Origin: Aurantiacibacter sp. MUD11
GTDB lineage: Bacteria > Pseudomonadota > Alphaproteobacteria > Sphingomonadales > Sphingomonadaceae
Direction of reading: 5' to 3'
DNA length: 64,000 nt
NCBI RefSeq assembly: GCF_026967575.1
Contig: NZ_CP114054.1
Location: forward strand, 248,001-312,000
Both the position numbers and the translations under genes were made by a program. The notes under the pieces are model-generated. The model made no database searches. It was not told where the DNA came from and saw only the letters and a program-made list of their open reading frames with translations. Positions 8,512 through 16,879 of the stretch are shown here, piece by piece. Numbering within the stretch: the first letter of the stretch is position 1; each line of letters begins with the position of its first letter.

Positions 8512-11500
8512 GTGCCCGACGCTCCGCTCACTCCTGACAAGCGCACCATCCAGCTCGACCCTGACGAGATTGCGCCGCCGCAGCGCGCGGCCTTCGTCGA
8601 ACTGGGCCTGGTCTCCTGCTTCAGTTTCCTGCGCGGCGCGTCCGACGCGGTGGACCTCGTGCTCACCGCCCGCGCGCTGGGCTACGATGCCGTGGGCATT
8701 GCCGATGCCAACTCCATGGCGGGCGTGGTGCGCGTGCACACCGAGGCAAAGACGCTCAAGCTGCGGCCCGTCATCGGCTGCCGGATCGAGACGGTCGAGG
8801 GGCTGGCCTTCCTCGCCTATCCGAAGGACCGCGCCGCCTATGGCCGTCTGACCGCGCTGATCTCCGCCGGGCGGATGAACACGCTGGATGGCGAGTGGCA
8901 GGAGAAGGGCGTGTGCGAAATCTCGCTGCCCATGCTGGCTGGGCACAGCGAGGGCGTGCAGCTGATCCTGCTGCCGCCGCGCGATCTCGGAAAAACCTTC
9001 ACCGTGCCCGGCTGGGCTAGCAATGTCGTCGCGCTGGATGGCTCGGTGCGCGAGGGCGATGTCACCGGCACGCTCTCCGATATCCTGCCGCATCTTGCCG
9101 CCGGCCTGCCTACGCTCCAGCATCTTGCCGCGAGCTACCTCTATGCCGGGGACGATATTGCGCGCATCGACCGTCTCGACGCGCTGGCCCGTGCCAACGG
9201 CCTGAAGCTGCTGGCCACCAACGACGTGCACTACCATGCGCCCGACCGGCGCCCCTTGCAGGACGTGATGACGGCGATCCGCCACAAGACCACCGTCGCG
9301 CGCGCCGGACACCTGCTGCACGCCAATGCCGAGCGGCACCTGAAAAGCCCCGAAGCGATGCAGCGGCTGTTCGAGCGCTGGCCGCACGCCATCACGGCCG
9401 CGCGCGAGGTGGCCGATGCCTGCAAGTTCAGCCTCGATGAATTGCGCTACGAATATCCGGAGGAAATCTACCCCGACGGGATGAGTCCGCAGGCCTATCT
9501 CGAAAGCGAGACCTGGAAGGGCGCGGCACGGCGGTATCCATCGGGCGTGCCGGATTCGGTGCGTAGCACCTTGCAGCGCGAACTGGCGCTGATCGGCAAG
9601 CTGGAACTGGCGCGCTATTTCCTCACCATCAAGGACATCGTCGATTTCGCCCGTTCGGTGGAGCCGCCGATCCTGTGTCAGGGGCGTGGCAGCGCGGCCA
9701 ATTCGGCGGTCTGCTATTGCCTGGAGATCACCAGCGTCGACCCGGCCAGGCACCAGCTGCTGTTCGATCGCTTCATCTCCGAGGAACGCAAGGAGCCGCC
9801 CGATATCGACGTCGATTTCGAGCACGAACGGCGCGAGGAGGTGATCCAGCACATCTATCGCAAATACGGCCGCCACCGCGCGGGGCTGACCGCCACCGTC
9901 ATCCACTATCGTCCGCGCATGGCGATCCGCGAAGTGGGCAAGGCGATGGGCCTGTCGGAAGATGTCACCTCTGCGCTGGCGCGCACCGTGTGGGGCGGGT
10001 GGGGCAAGGAAATCGGCGAAGACCACGTCGCCGAAACGGGCATGGATATCAACGATCCACACCTCAGGCGGGTTCTCAAGCTGACCGAGCAGATGATTGG
10101 AATGCCGCGCCATTTATCGCAGCATGTCGGCGGGTTCATCCTGACGGACGGTCCGCTGACGCAGACCGTGCCGATCGGCAACGGCGCCATGCCCGATCGC
10201 AGTTTCATCGAGTGGGACAAGGACGATATCGAGACGCTGGGCATCCTGAAAGTCGACGTGCTGGCGCTGGGCATGCTCACCTGCATCAAGAAGTGCCTGG
10301 ACCTGCTGGAGGAGCATCACGACCGCCCGCTGACACTGGCCACTGTCCCGCGCGAGGACCCCGAGACTTACGAGATGCTGCGCAAGGGCGATTCGTTGGG
10401 CGTGTTCCAGGTGGAAAGCCGCGCGCAGATGAACATGCTGCCGCGCCTGCGCCCGCGAGAGTTCTATGACCTGGTGATCCAGGTCGCCATCGTGCGCCCC
10501 GGTCCGATCCAGGGCGACATGGTTCATCCCTACCTGAAACGGCGGCGCGGGGCGGAGCAGGTGGTGCTGCCCGCGCCTGCACCGGAGCACGGTCCGCCGG
10601 ATGAGCTTTCCAGCATCCTCGAGCGCACGCTGGGTGTGCCGATCTTCCAGGAGCAGGCGATGAAGATCGCGCTCGATGCTGCCAAGTTTACAGGCGCGGA
10701 GGCCAATCGCCTGCGCAAGGCCATGGCCACCTTCCGCAGCAAGGGCATGGTGCACGAGCTGGAGGAGCTGATGGTCGGGCGCATGGTGGCGCGCGGCTAC
10801 GATCCCGATTTCGCGGTGCGCTGCTTCAACCAGATCAAGGGCTTTGGCGAATACGGCTTTCCCGAAAGCCACGCCGCCAGCTTTGCCCACCTCGTCTACG
10901 TCAGCAGCTGGCTGAAGTGCCATTTTCCCGCCGCCTTCGCCTGCGCGCTGCTCAACTCGCAACCGATGGGCTTCTACGCCCCGGCGCAGATCGTGCGCGA
11001 TGCCCGCGAGCACGGGGTGGAGGTGCTGCCGGTGGACGTGAACCATTCCGACTGGGACTGCACGCTGGAGGTAATCGGCAAGGCGGACGGGCGCGGCCGT
11101 GGCGGGCGGCAGGATCGGCATGTCGGCCTGCGGCTGGGCCTGCGACAGGTCGATGGCATGCCCGAACATGTCGCCGCTGCACTGGTGACGGCGCGCGCGG
11201 AGGACGGTCCCTTCGCCGACGTCGCCGAACTGCGCGAGCGGGCGCGGATACCCGTCGCGCATGTGGAGCGGCTCGCCAGCGCCGATGCCTTCGGCTCGCT
11301 GGGTCTCTCGCGGCGGCAGGCCTTGTGGGATGCGCGCAGCTTGGTGGGCGCGGCGGACCTGCCGCTGTTCACCCATGCCGATGAGCGTGACGAGGGCGCC
11401 GAGCAGGGCAGGGCCGTGCTGCCGAAAATGCCGCTCTCCGAGGAAGTGGTGGCGGATTACCAGACCACGCGGCTGAGCCTGAAGGCGCATCCGATGGCCT

Positions 11501-12033
11501 TCCTGCGGGCCAGCCTTGCCGAGCGCGGCTTCGTGCGCGCCTGCGACCTGCGCAACCGCAAGTTCCGCTCCATGGTGCAGGTGGCGGGCGTGGTGCTGAT
11601 CCGCCAGCGTCCCGGCAGCGCCAAGGGGGTGTGCTTCATCACGCTGGAGGACGAGACCGGGGTCATCAACCTCGTCGTCTGGCCGGACCTGAAGGAGAAG
11701 CAGCGCACCGTGGTGATGGGATCGCGGTTAATGGAGGTGCGAGGCAGGGTGGAGTATGACGACGAGGTGATACACGTCATCGCCCACCACATGACCGATG
11801 CGACGCTGGAACTGCACCGCCTGTCGGACGATCTGCTCAATGCACCCGTGGCGCGCGCCGATCACGTCAACAGCCCGCTGCCGCCGGGCAAGATCAATCC
11901 CCGCGACAACCTGCGGGAGGATGTGGGGCAGGATACCGTCATCCGCCCGCGCGACCTGATCGACCAGTTGCCCAATACGCGCGGACATCCCCGCAACGTG
12001 CGCATCATCCCCAAGTCGCGAGACTTCCATTGA
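8512..12033 (+). CDS. dnaE2: Error-prone DNA polymerase III alpha-type subunit DnaE2
   Basis: A 1173-residue C-family polymerase, the catalytic member of the SOS mutasome that copies damaged DNA with ImuA and ImuB. An N-terminal PHP domain begins with ELGLVSCFSFLRGAS. The polymerase active site shows PDIDVDFE at about 429-436 and a third aspartate in ILKVDVLALGMLT near 579. A tandem HhH region and an OB-fold (VQVAGVVLIRQRPG, from about 1018) complete the usual order. The GTG start lies 1 base after the udgX stop, and the stop overlaps the next ATG. Length and domain order are full. Imu genes are encoded separately at 2.1-4.4 kb rather than in the common imuA-imuB-dnaE2 order. Confidence 0.93.
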   Translation: MPDAPLTPDKRTIQLDPDEIAPPQRAAFVELGLVSCFSFLRGASDAVDLVLTARALGYDAVGIADANSMAGVVRVHTEAKTLKLRPVIGCRIETVEGLAFLAYPKDRAAYGRLTALISAGRMNTLDGEWQEKGVCEISLPMLAGHSEGVQLILLPPRDLGKTFTVPGWASNVVALDGSVREGDVTGTLSDILPHLAAGLPTLQHLAASYLYAGDDIARIDRLDALARANGLKLLATNDVHYHAPDRRPLQDVMTAIRHKTTVARAGHLLHANAERHLKSPEAMQRLFERWPHAITAAREVADACKFSLDELRYEYPEEIYPDGMSPQAYLESETWKGAARRYPSGVPDSVRSTLQRELALIGKLELARYFLTIKDIVDFARSVEPPILCQGRGSAANSAVCYCLEITSVDPARHQLLFDRFISEERKEPPDIDVDFEHERREEVIQHIYRKYGRHRAGLTATVIHYRPRMAIREVGKAMGLSEDVTSALARTVWGGWGKEIGEDHVAETGMDINDPHLRRVLKLTEQMIGMPRHLSQHVGGFILTDGPLTQTVPIGNGAMPDRSFIEWDKDDIETLGILKVDVLALGMLTCIKKCLDLLEEHHDRPLTLATVPREDPETYEMLRKGDSLGVFQVESRAQMNMLPRLRPREFYDLVIQVAIVRPGPIQGDMVHPYLKRRRGAEQVVLPAPAPEHGPPDELSSILERTLGVPIFQEQAMKIALDAAKFTGAEANRLRKAMATFRSKGMVHELEELMVGRMVARGYDPDFAVRCFNQIKGFGEYGFPESHAASFAHLVYVSSWLKCHFPAAFACALLNSQPMGFYAPAQIVRDAREHGVEVLPVDVNHSDWDCTLEVIGKADGRGRGGRQDRHVGLRLGLRQVDGMPEHVAAALVTARAEDGPFADVAELRERARIPVAHVERLASADAFGSLGLSRRQALWDARSLVGAADLPLFTHADERDEGAEQGRAVLPKMPLSEEVVADYQTTRLSLKAHPMAFLRASLAERGFVRACDLRNRKFRSMVQVAGVVLIRQRPGSAKGVCFITLEDETGVINLVVWPDLKEKQRTVVMGSRLMEVRGRVEYDDEVIHVIAHHMTDATLELHRLSDDLLNAPVARADHVNSPLPPGKINPRDNLREDVGQDTVIRPRDLIDQLPNTRGHPRNVRIIPKSRDFH

Positions 12034-12761
12034 TGCCCCGGCTGGAATGGAAAAGGCCAAAGGTGCCGCAGGACGACCGCAAGCTGACGCTCGCGCTGCT
12101 GGTGCTTGCCATGCTGCTCGCGGGACGCGTCTTCATGGTGGAGAACCCGCAACACAACCCGTGGGCGCCGTTGGACCTGAACGATCCGCGTGGCTGGGCA
12201 ACCTCGACCAAGCTCGACGCCCTTCGCGGCGATCCGGCGGCTTGTCAGGCGGTGCTCGCTCGCAGCGACGTTGCCTTCACGGCCCTGCCGGCGACCGGCG
12301 AGGGTGAATGTCAACGGCAGGACCGGCTCACGCTCGGCACCATGCCCTTTGCACCGCGCTTTCCGGAGATGACCTGTTCGGTCGCTGCGGGGATGGAAAT
12401 GTGGCTGGAGCAGGATGTGCAGCCGCTGGCCGAAGAACTGCTGGGCAGCCGTGTGGCACGGGTCGAACAGCTCGGCACATTCAGCTGCCGCCGGATGTAT
12501 GGCGGGGAGACGGGACGCTGGAGCGAGCATGCCACTGGCAATGCCATCGATATCGCGGGGTTTGTCCTGCAGGACGGCAGGCGAATCAGGCTGCTGCGCG
12601 ACTGGGACGGGGACGATGCGGAGGGACGCTTCCTCGAGAAGGTCCGCGACGCGGCGTGCCGCAGCTTCGGAACGGTGTTGTCACCCGACTACAATGCTGC
12701 CCACGCCGATCATTTCCACTTCGACCAGGGGCGACGTCCGGGCTTTGGCGCCTGCCGGTGA
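12033..12761 (+). CDS. Extensin-like C-terminal domain protein, membrane-anchored
   Basis: A 242-residue protein with one N-terminal hydrophobic anchor (LTLALLVLAMLLAGRVFMV, about residues 20-38) and a periplasmic extensin-like domain. SEHATGNAIDIAGF near residue 163 and HADHFHFD near 223 reproduce the H-x6-D and H-x-H metal ligands of M15/LAS-type peptidoglycan peptidases; this makes a wall-cleaving role likely but unproven. Its ATG overlaps the dnaE2 stop (TGATG), so it is the last gene of the SOS operon. No terminator is seen on the plus strand directly after it. Confidence 0.75.
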   Translation: MPRLEWKRPKVPQDDRKLTLALLVLAMLLAGRVFMVENPQHNPWAPLDLNDPRGWATSTKLDALRGDPAACQAVLARSDVAFTALPATGEGECQRQDRLTLGTMPFAPRFPEMTCSVAAGMEMWLEQDVQPLAEELLGSRVARVEQLGTFSCRRMYGGETGRWSEHATGNAIDIAGFVLQDGRRIRLLRDWDGDDAEGRFLEKVRDAACRSFGTVLSPDYNAAHADHFHFDQGRRPGFGACR

Positions 12762-12780
12762 AAAAACGCCTGCACAAACA

Positions 12781-12802
12781 AAAACCCCCGCCGAAGCGGG
12801 GG
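12781..12802 (-). terminator. Terminator of the small exported protein gene
   Basis: CCCCCGC (12785-12791), loop CGAA and GCGGGGG (12796-12802) form a 7-bp stem. Read on the minus strand it is followed by TTTTTG-type residues (AAAA at 12781-12784 on the plus strand), so it serves the minus-strand gene at 12829-13068. Confidence 0.75.
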
Positions 12803-12828
12803 CCTTCGAATTCGTATGGGCAACCCGA

Positions 12829-13068
12829 CTACGGGCTGGTCGGAGCCGGCTCGTCCTGACCATCCTCGATCGCGATGATCACGCCTGCAACAGCAGCTGC
12901 GGCGAGAAGGATGAGGAGAATGGTGCCTGCGTCACCTTCGCCACCAGCTTCTTCAGCCTGAGCGACAGGAGCCGCGTCACGGAGACCATTGGTCTGCGCG
13001 GCAGCAGTCATGGTGGTACCGGCGATCAATCCGGCTGCCAGGGTGCTGGCGATAATCTTCTTCATCAT
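12829..13068 (-). CDS. Small exported protein with C-terminal membrane segment
   Basis: A 79-residue protein of unknown function. It has a Lys-led signal peptide (MMKKIIASTLAAGLIAGTTMTAAAQ, cleavage likely after AAA), a Glu/Gly-rich middle and a hydrophobic segment ILLILLAAAAVAGVIIAI before an acidic, Pro-rich tail. Similar short proteins are common in sphingomonads. The start is fixed by the GAGGGA ribosome site just upstream; a longer upstream reading frame lacks coding character. A LexA-like direct repeat lies 14-28 bases upstream of the start (13082-13096), and a terminator follows the stop. Confidence 0.6.
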   Translation of the reverse strand: MMKKIIASTLAAGLIAGTTMTAAAQTNGLRDAAPVAQAEEAGGEGDAGTILLILLAAAAVAGVIIAIEDGQDEPAPTSP

Positions 13069-13081
13069 GCTTCCCTCACAA

Positions 13082-13096
13082 GTTCGGGGCGTGTTC
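13082..13096 (-). promoter_or_regulatory. Possible third LexA-type direct repeat
   Basis: On the minus strand GAACACGCCCCGAAC fits GAAC-N7-GAAC exactly and sits just upstream of the small exported protein gene. The spacer is GC-rich, unlike the AT-rich spacers of the other two boxes, and no convincing -10/-35 pair overlaps it, so chance is a real possibility. The rest of the 13069-13281 gap shows no other clear feature. Confidence 0.3.
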
Positions 13097-13281
13097 AGTT
13101 GCGTTTTGCTTAACGCAGGTGCGTCATAAAGTGAAGGTTCAATGTGATTGTTTGTTCCCGATCGAGCCTGCTTTGCGACGAACCGTTGCATTTGAACAAC
13201 GAAAATCCATAACTTTAAGCAACATAGCTTTTGGCTAAGGGCGAGCCCGTAATTTTCCGCACCGCAGCATATTGCGCCGTT

Positions 13282-13971
13282 TTAGACCGGTTCGAGGGCG
13301 TAACCGGCGGAGCGAACCGTGCGGATCGGATCGCGGGCGTTATCCACCGCGATGGCCTTGCGCAGACGGCGAATGTGCACGTCGACCGTGCGCTCCTCGA
13401 TCTCGCTTCCCGTTCCCCAGACAGCATCGAGCAGCTGGCTGCGCGAAAACACCCGGCGCGGGTGCTCCATGAAGAACTTGATCAGGCGGTATTCGGTTGG
13501 TCCGATCTGCAGGGGGCGGCCGCGCCGCTCCACCCGGTGGGCGACCGGATCGAGCTTGATGTCGCCAACCTCGATGGTCTCACCGGCAAGGGCGGGGCGC
13601 ACGCGGCGGAGCACGGCTGACACGCGCGCCAGCAATTCGCGCGGGGAGAAGGGCTTGGTGACGTAATCGTCGGCACCCGTCTCAAGCCCACGGACTCGGT
13701 CGTCTTCCGCTTCGCGTGCAGTCAGCATGATGATCGGTACGTGCGCCGTCGCCTTGTCGCGGCGCAGGCGGCGGCAGACTTCGATCCCGCTGGTCCCTTC
13801 GATCATCCAGTCGAGAATGACGAGGTCGGGCGGATCTTCGGCTGCGAGCATGATCGCCTCGTCCCCGTCGGAGGTGGCGCGAACGTCATAGCCTTCGCTC
13901 TCGAAGCGATATTCCAGCAGTTCCGCCAGGGCGGTATCGTCTTCCACCAGCAGCAGTTTTGGCGTCGACAT
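13282..13971 (-). CDS. phoB: PhoB, phosphate-response regulator
   Basis: A 229-residue OmpR/PhoB-family response regulator that activates phosphate-starvation genes when phosphorylated by PhoR. Receiver domain 1-120 contains the acidic pocket LLLVEDD, the phospho-acceptor D54 in VILDWM and the conserved lysine in TKPF. The C-terminal winged helix has GPTEYRLIKFFMEHP and RTVDVHIRRLRKAI. The ATG at 13971 gives the normal N-terminus; the upstream extension does not. It is the last gene of the minus-strand block pstS-C-A-B-phoU-phoB, 114 bases after phoU, and may also have its own weak Pho box (14029-14046). Confidence 0.94.
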   Translation of the reverse strand: MSTPKLLLVEDDTALAELLEYRFESEGYDVRATSDGDEAIMLAAEDPPDLVILDWMIEGTSGIEVCRRLRRDKATAHVPIIMLTAREAEDDRVRGLETGADDYVTKPFSPRELLARVSAVLRRVRPALAGETIEVGDIKLDPVAHRVERRGRPLQIGPTEYRLIKFFMEHPRRVFSRSQLLDAVWGTGSEIEERTVDVHIRRLRKAIAVDNARDPIRTVRSAGYALEPV

Positions 13972-14028
13972 CGGCAATTGGCCCCGCTTGTTGCAACACA
14001 CAGGCTCTCGCGCCTGCACTAGGCCATT

Positions 14029-14046
14029 ATGTCACTTCTGTGTCAG
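14029..14046 (-). promoter_or_regulatory. Weak Pho box upstream of phoB
   Basis: Read on the minus strand CTGACAC-AGAA-GTGACAT shows two 7-mers 11 bp apart. Each matches about five of seven positions of the Pho repeat CTGTCAT. It lies about 58 bases before the phoB start. It shares the string CACAGAAGTGA with the porin promoter. An autoregulatory site is plausible, but the match is imperfect. Confidence 0.4.
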
Positions 14047-14085
14047 AATTGTTGCACTGCCGACGAGGCAGGCGGGCGGTTTCGA

Positions 14086-14754
14086 TTAGCGCTCGATGTC
14101 GTTCGGATAGGAACCGGTCGCCGCGTAGTGCACCATCTCCGCTACATTGGTGGCATGATCGCCGATACGTTCGAGGTTGCGGGCCACGAACAGCAGCTGT
14201 GCGGCACTCGAAATCGTCGAAGGATTTTCCACCATGTGGCTGACAAGGTTGCGGAAAATGCTGTCGTAAAAGGCGTCGACCTTGTCGTCCCGCTCGATCA
14301 CTTCGCGCGCCAGCACGGGGTCGCGCGCAGCATAGGCGGTCAGCACGTCGTGCACCATCTCGGCGGCCATTTCGCCCATCGCCGGCAGCAGGGTGAGCGG
14401 CTCGAACCGGCTGCGGCCTTCGATGCGGCCCACGCGCTTGGCGATGTTCTTGGCATAGTCGCCGATACGCTCCACCACGCCGCCGATCTTCAGCGCCGCG
14501 ACGATTTCGCGCAGGTCGTCCGCCATCGGCGCGCGCAGGGCGAGCACGCGAACGGCCATGGCGTCCACCTCGGTTTCCAGCGCGTCGAGCTTGGCGTCAC
14601 GTTCCACCACTTCGGCGGCCAGGTCCGCGTCGCCGCGCACCAGCGCGTCGAGCGCTTGCTGGATGGAGACTTCCGCCAGGCCACCCATCTCGGCGATCAG
14701 GCCGCGCAGGCGAGTGATGTCTTCGTCGAATGCCTTGACTGTATGTTCGGCCAT
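14086..14754 (-). CDS. phoU: PhoU, phosphate-signalling regulator
   Basis: A 222-residue PhoU with two homologous three-helix PhoU repeats (roughly 15-105 and 115-205), each with acidic metal-binding stretches such as EVVERDAKLDALETEVDAM. PhoU restrains PhoR signalling when phosphate is plentiful and modulates the PstSCAB transporter. It starts where pstB ends (overlap of one base at 14754), as expected for the canonical pst-phoU operon. Confidence 0.93.
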   Translation of the reverse strand: MAEHTVKAFDEDITRLRGLIAEMGGLAEVSIQQALDALVRGDADLAAEVVERDAKLDALETEVDAMAVRVLALRAPMADDLREIVAALKIGGVVERIGDYAKNIAKRVGRIEGRSRFEPLTLLPAMGEMAAEMVHDVLTAYAARDPVLAREVIERDDKVDAFYDSIFRNLVSHMVENPSTISSAAQLLFVARNLERIGDHATNVAEMVHYAATGSYPNDIER

Positions 14755-15626
14755 TAGCCGTACCTTCCGGTGATGTAATCCTGCGTGCGCTTTTCACGCG
14801 GATTGGTGAAAATGTCCGAAGTATGTCCGTATTCCACCATCGTTCCAAGGTGGAAAAAGGCGGTGCGCTGCGACACGCGGGCCGCCTGCTGCATCGAGTG
14901 CGTCACGATCACGATGCCATAGCGGCCGCGCAATTCGTCGATCAGTTCCTCGATCTTCGCGGTGGCGATGGGATCGAGCGCGGAGCACGGCTCGTCCATC
15001 AGGATCACTTCCGGATCGACGGCGATGGCGCGGGCGATGCACAGGCGCTGCTGCTGGCCGCCCGACAACGCGGTGCCGGAGTCCTCCAGGCGATCCTTGA
15101 CCTCTTCCCACAGGCCGGCGCGGCGCAGGCTGCTTTCGACGATCGCGTCGAGATCGGCCTTGTCCTCGGCCAGGCCGTGGATCTTGGGGCCGTAGGCGAT
15201 GTTTTCGTAAATCGACTTGGGAAACGGATTGGGTTTCTGGAACACCATGCCGACGCGGGCGCGCAGCTGCACCACGTCCATCCCGCTGGCGTAGATGTCC
15301 TCGCCGTCCAGCTCGATGCAGCCGGTAACGCGGGCGGTGGGGATGGTGTCGTTCATCCGGTTGAGCGCGCGCAGGAAGGTGGACTTGCCGCAGCCCGACG
15401 GGCCGATGAAGGCGGTCACGAATTCCGTGTGGATGTCGATCGAGACGTTATCGATGGCTTTCTTCTCGCCATAATAGACGTCCACGCCCGTGGCGCGCAT
15501 CTTCGGCTCGCCAACTTCGACGTTCTCGTGTTCCAGCGACTTCTGCGCCGGGTTGGCGAGCGCAGAGCCGCCTCCGGTTTCATTGGTCATTTCGGCATCT
15601 TGCTGGGTGGTCTCGGCCATCACCAT
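14754..15626 (-). CDS. pstB: PstB, phosphate ABC transporter ATPase
   Basis: A 290-residue ATP-binding subunit of the high-affinity phosphate importer. Walker [10 protein letters not shown] is at 75-83, the signature [14 protein letters not shown] and Walker [14 protein letters not shown] follow, and the C-terminus ends in the PstB-typical [17 protein letters not shown]. The first 35 residues are a Gln/Glu-rich extension. Two starts are possible (15626 or 15620), both overlapping the pstA stop. Confidence 0.95.
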   Translation of the reverse strand: MVMAETTQQDAEMTNETGGGSALANPAQKSLEHENVEVGEPKMRATGVDVYYGEKKAIDNVSIDIHTEFVTAFIGPSGCGKSTFLRALNRMNDTIPTARVTGCIELDGEDIYASGMDVVQLRARVGMVFQKPNPFPKSIYENIAYGPKIHGLAEDKADLDAIVESSLRRAGLWEEVKDRLEDSGTALSGGQQQRLCIARAIAVDPEVILMDEPCSALDPIATAKIEELIDELRGRYGIVIVTHSMQQAARVSQRTAFFHLGTMVEYGHTSDIFTNPREKRTQDYITGRYG

Positions 15627-16879
15627 CTCTTCTCGAAGCGGTTACGCAGGTAAATGGCGAGGCCATTCATCAGCAGTAGGAATATCAATAGCACGATAAT
15701 CGCCGCGCTGGTGCGCTCGACGAATCCGCGATCGATTTCGTCGGACCACAGGAAGATCTGCATCGGCAGCACCGTGGCATTGTCGGTAAAACCCTCGGGC
15801 GGCGTGGCGACGAAGGCGCGCATGCCGATCAGCAGCAGCGGCGCGGTTTCGCCCAGCGCGCGTGCCATGCCGATAATTGTGCCGGTGAGGATGCCCGGCA
15901 GGGCCAGCGGCAGCACGTGGTGGAACACCACCTGCACCGGCGAAGCGCCAATGGCGAGCGCACCGTCACGGATCGAAGGCGGCACGGCCTTGATCGCGTT
16001 GCGGCCGGAAATGACGATCACCGGCATGGTCATCAGCGCCAGCGTCATCCCGCCGATCAGCGGGGCGGAGCGATAACCGGGGAAGATCGTCAGGAAGACC
16101 GCGAGGCCGAGCAGGCCGAAGATGATCGACGGCACCGCGGCGAGGTTGTTGATCGACACCTCGATCAGGTCCGTCCAGCGGTTCTTCGGCGCATATTCCT
16201 CAAGGTAGAGCGCCGCCAGCACCCCGATCGGGAAGGCCAGCAGCAGCGTGACCAGCATGGTCAGCATGGAGCCCTTGAGCGCGCCCCAGATGCCCACCAG
16301 CTGCGGATCGGTTGCGTCGGCTCGCTCGAGGAAGCCGGTGTCGAAGCGATCCTCCAGCAGGCCCTGGTCGGCGAGTTGCCGGGCCAGCGGCTGCAGGTCT
16401 ACGTTGCCATCACCCGCATAGGCGCTGGCAAGGCTTTCCGAGGTCGGGAGCCAGAGCTCCACTTGCTGGCGCAGCATGGACGGATCGGCGGCGATATCCT
16501 GCGCGACAAGGCGCCAGGCCTCGCGATTGACCTGCGCCGCGCCTTCTTCGCCTAGCGCCTCTACGGCGGCGAGTTCGATCACTTCGCCAAGCCCCTGACT
16601 CTGCAGCGACTGCACGATGGCGCGCTCTTCCTCCAGCGACGGGTTCACCGTCAGCGCGGCCTGGGTGAAATCGACGGGCACGCGCAGCTCGGCGCGCTGG
16701 AAGCCGCCGATGCCGTTGATGGTCATGTTGACCAGCAGGAACACGAGCACGGCAACCGAGAACAGGATGGCGGACAGGCCGACGGCCTTGAACCGTCGCT
16801 CTGCGGCGTAGCGCTTCTTCAGCCGCGCCTCGAACTCGGGCGTGCGCGTGGGGCGCAAGGTCTGGGCGTTCTCACTCAT
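15620..16879 (-). CDS. pstA: PstA, phosphate ABC transporter permease
   Basis: A 419-residue permease. The C-terminal 220 residues form the ABC permease domain with the EAA loop ([22 protein letters not shown] region). The N-terminal half has one membrane segment followed by a large periplasmic domain (about 55-180) like the DUF3333 extension of alphaproteobacterial PstA, so it is longer than the roughly 300 residues of E. coli PstA. It overlaps pstC by 8 bases and pstB by 7, indicating coupled translation. Confidence 0.93.
   Translation of the reverse strand: MSENAQTLRPTRTPEFEARLKKRYAAERRFKAVGLSAILFSVAVLVFLLVNMTINGIGGFQRAELRVPVDFTQAALTVNPSLEEERAIVQSLQSQGLGEVIELAAVEALGEEGAAQVNREAWRLVAQDIAADPSMLRQQVELWLPTSESLASAYAGDGNVDLQPLARQLADQGLLEDRFDTGFLERADATDPQLVGIWGALKGSMLTMLVTLLLAFPIGVLAALYLEEYAPKNRWTDLIEVSINNLAAVPSIIFGLLGLAVFLTIFPGYRSAPLIGGMTLALMTMPVIVISGRNAIKAVPPSIRDGALAIGASPVQVVFHHVLPLALPGILTGTIIGMARALGETAPLLLIGMRAFVATPPEGFTDNATVLPMQIFLWSDEIDRGFVERTSAAIIVLLIFLLLMNGLAIYLRNRFEKRW

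Noticed and set aside
13180..13202. GAAC...GAAC near 13185 as a LexA box
   Set aside because: The spacing between the GAAC units is 10, not 7.
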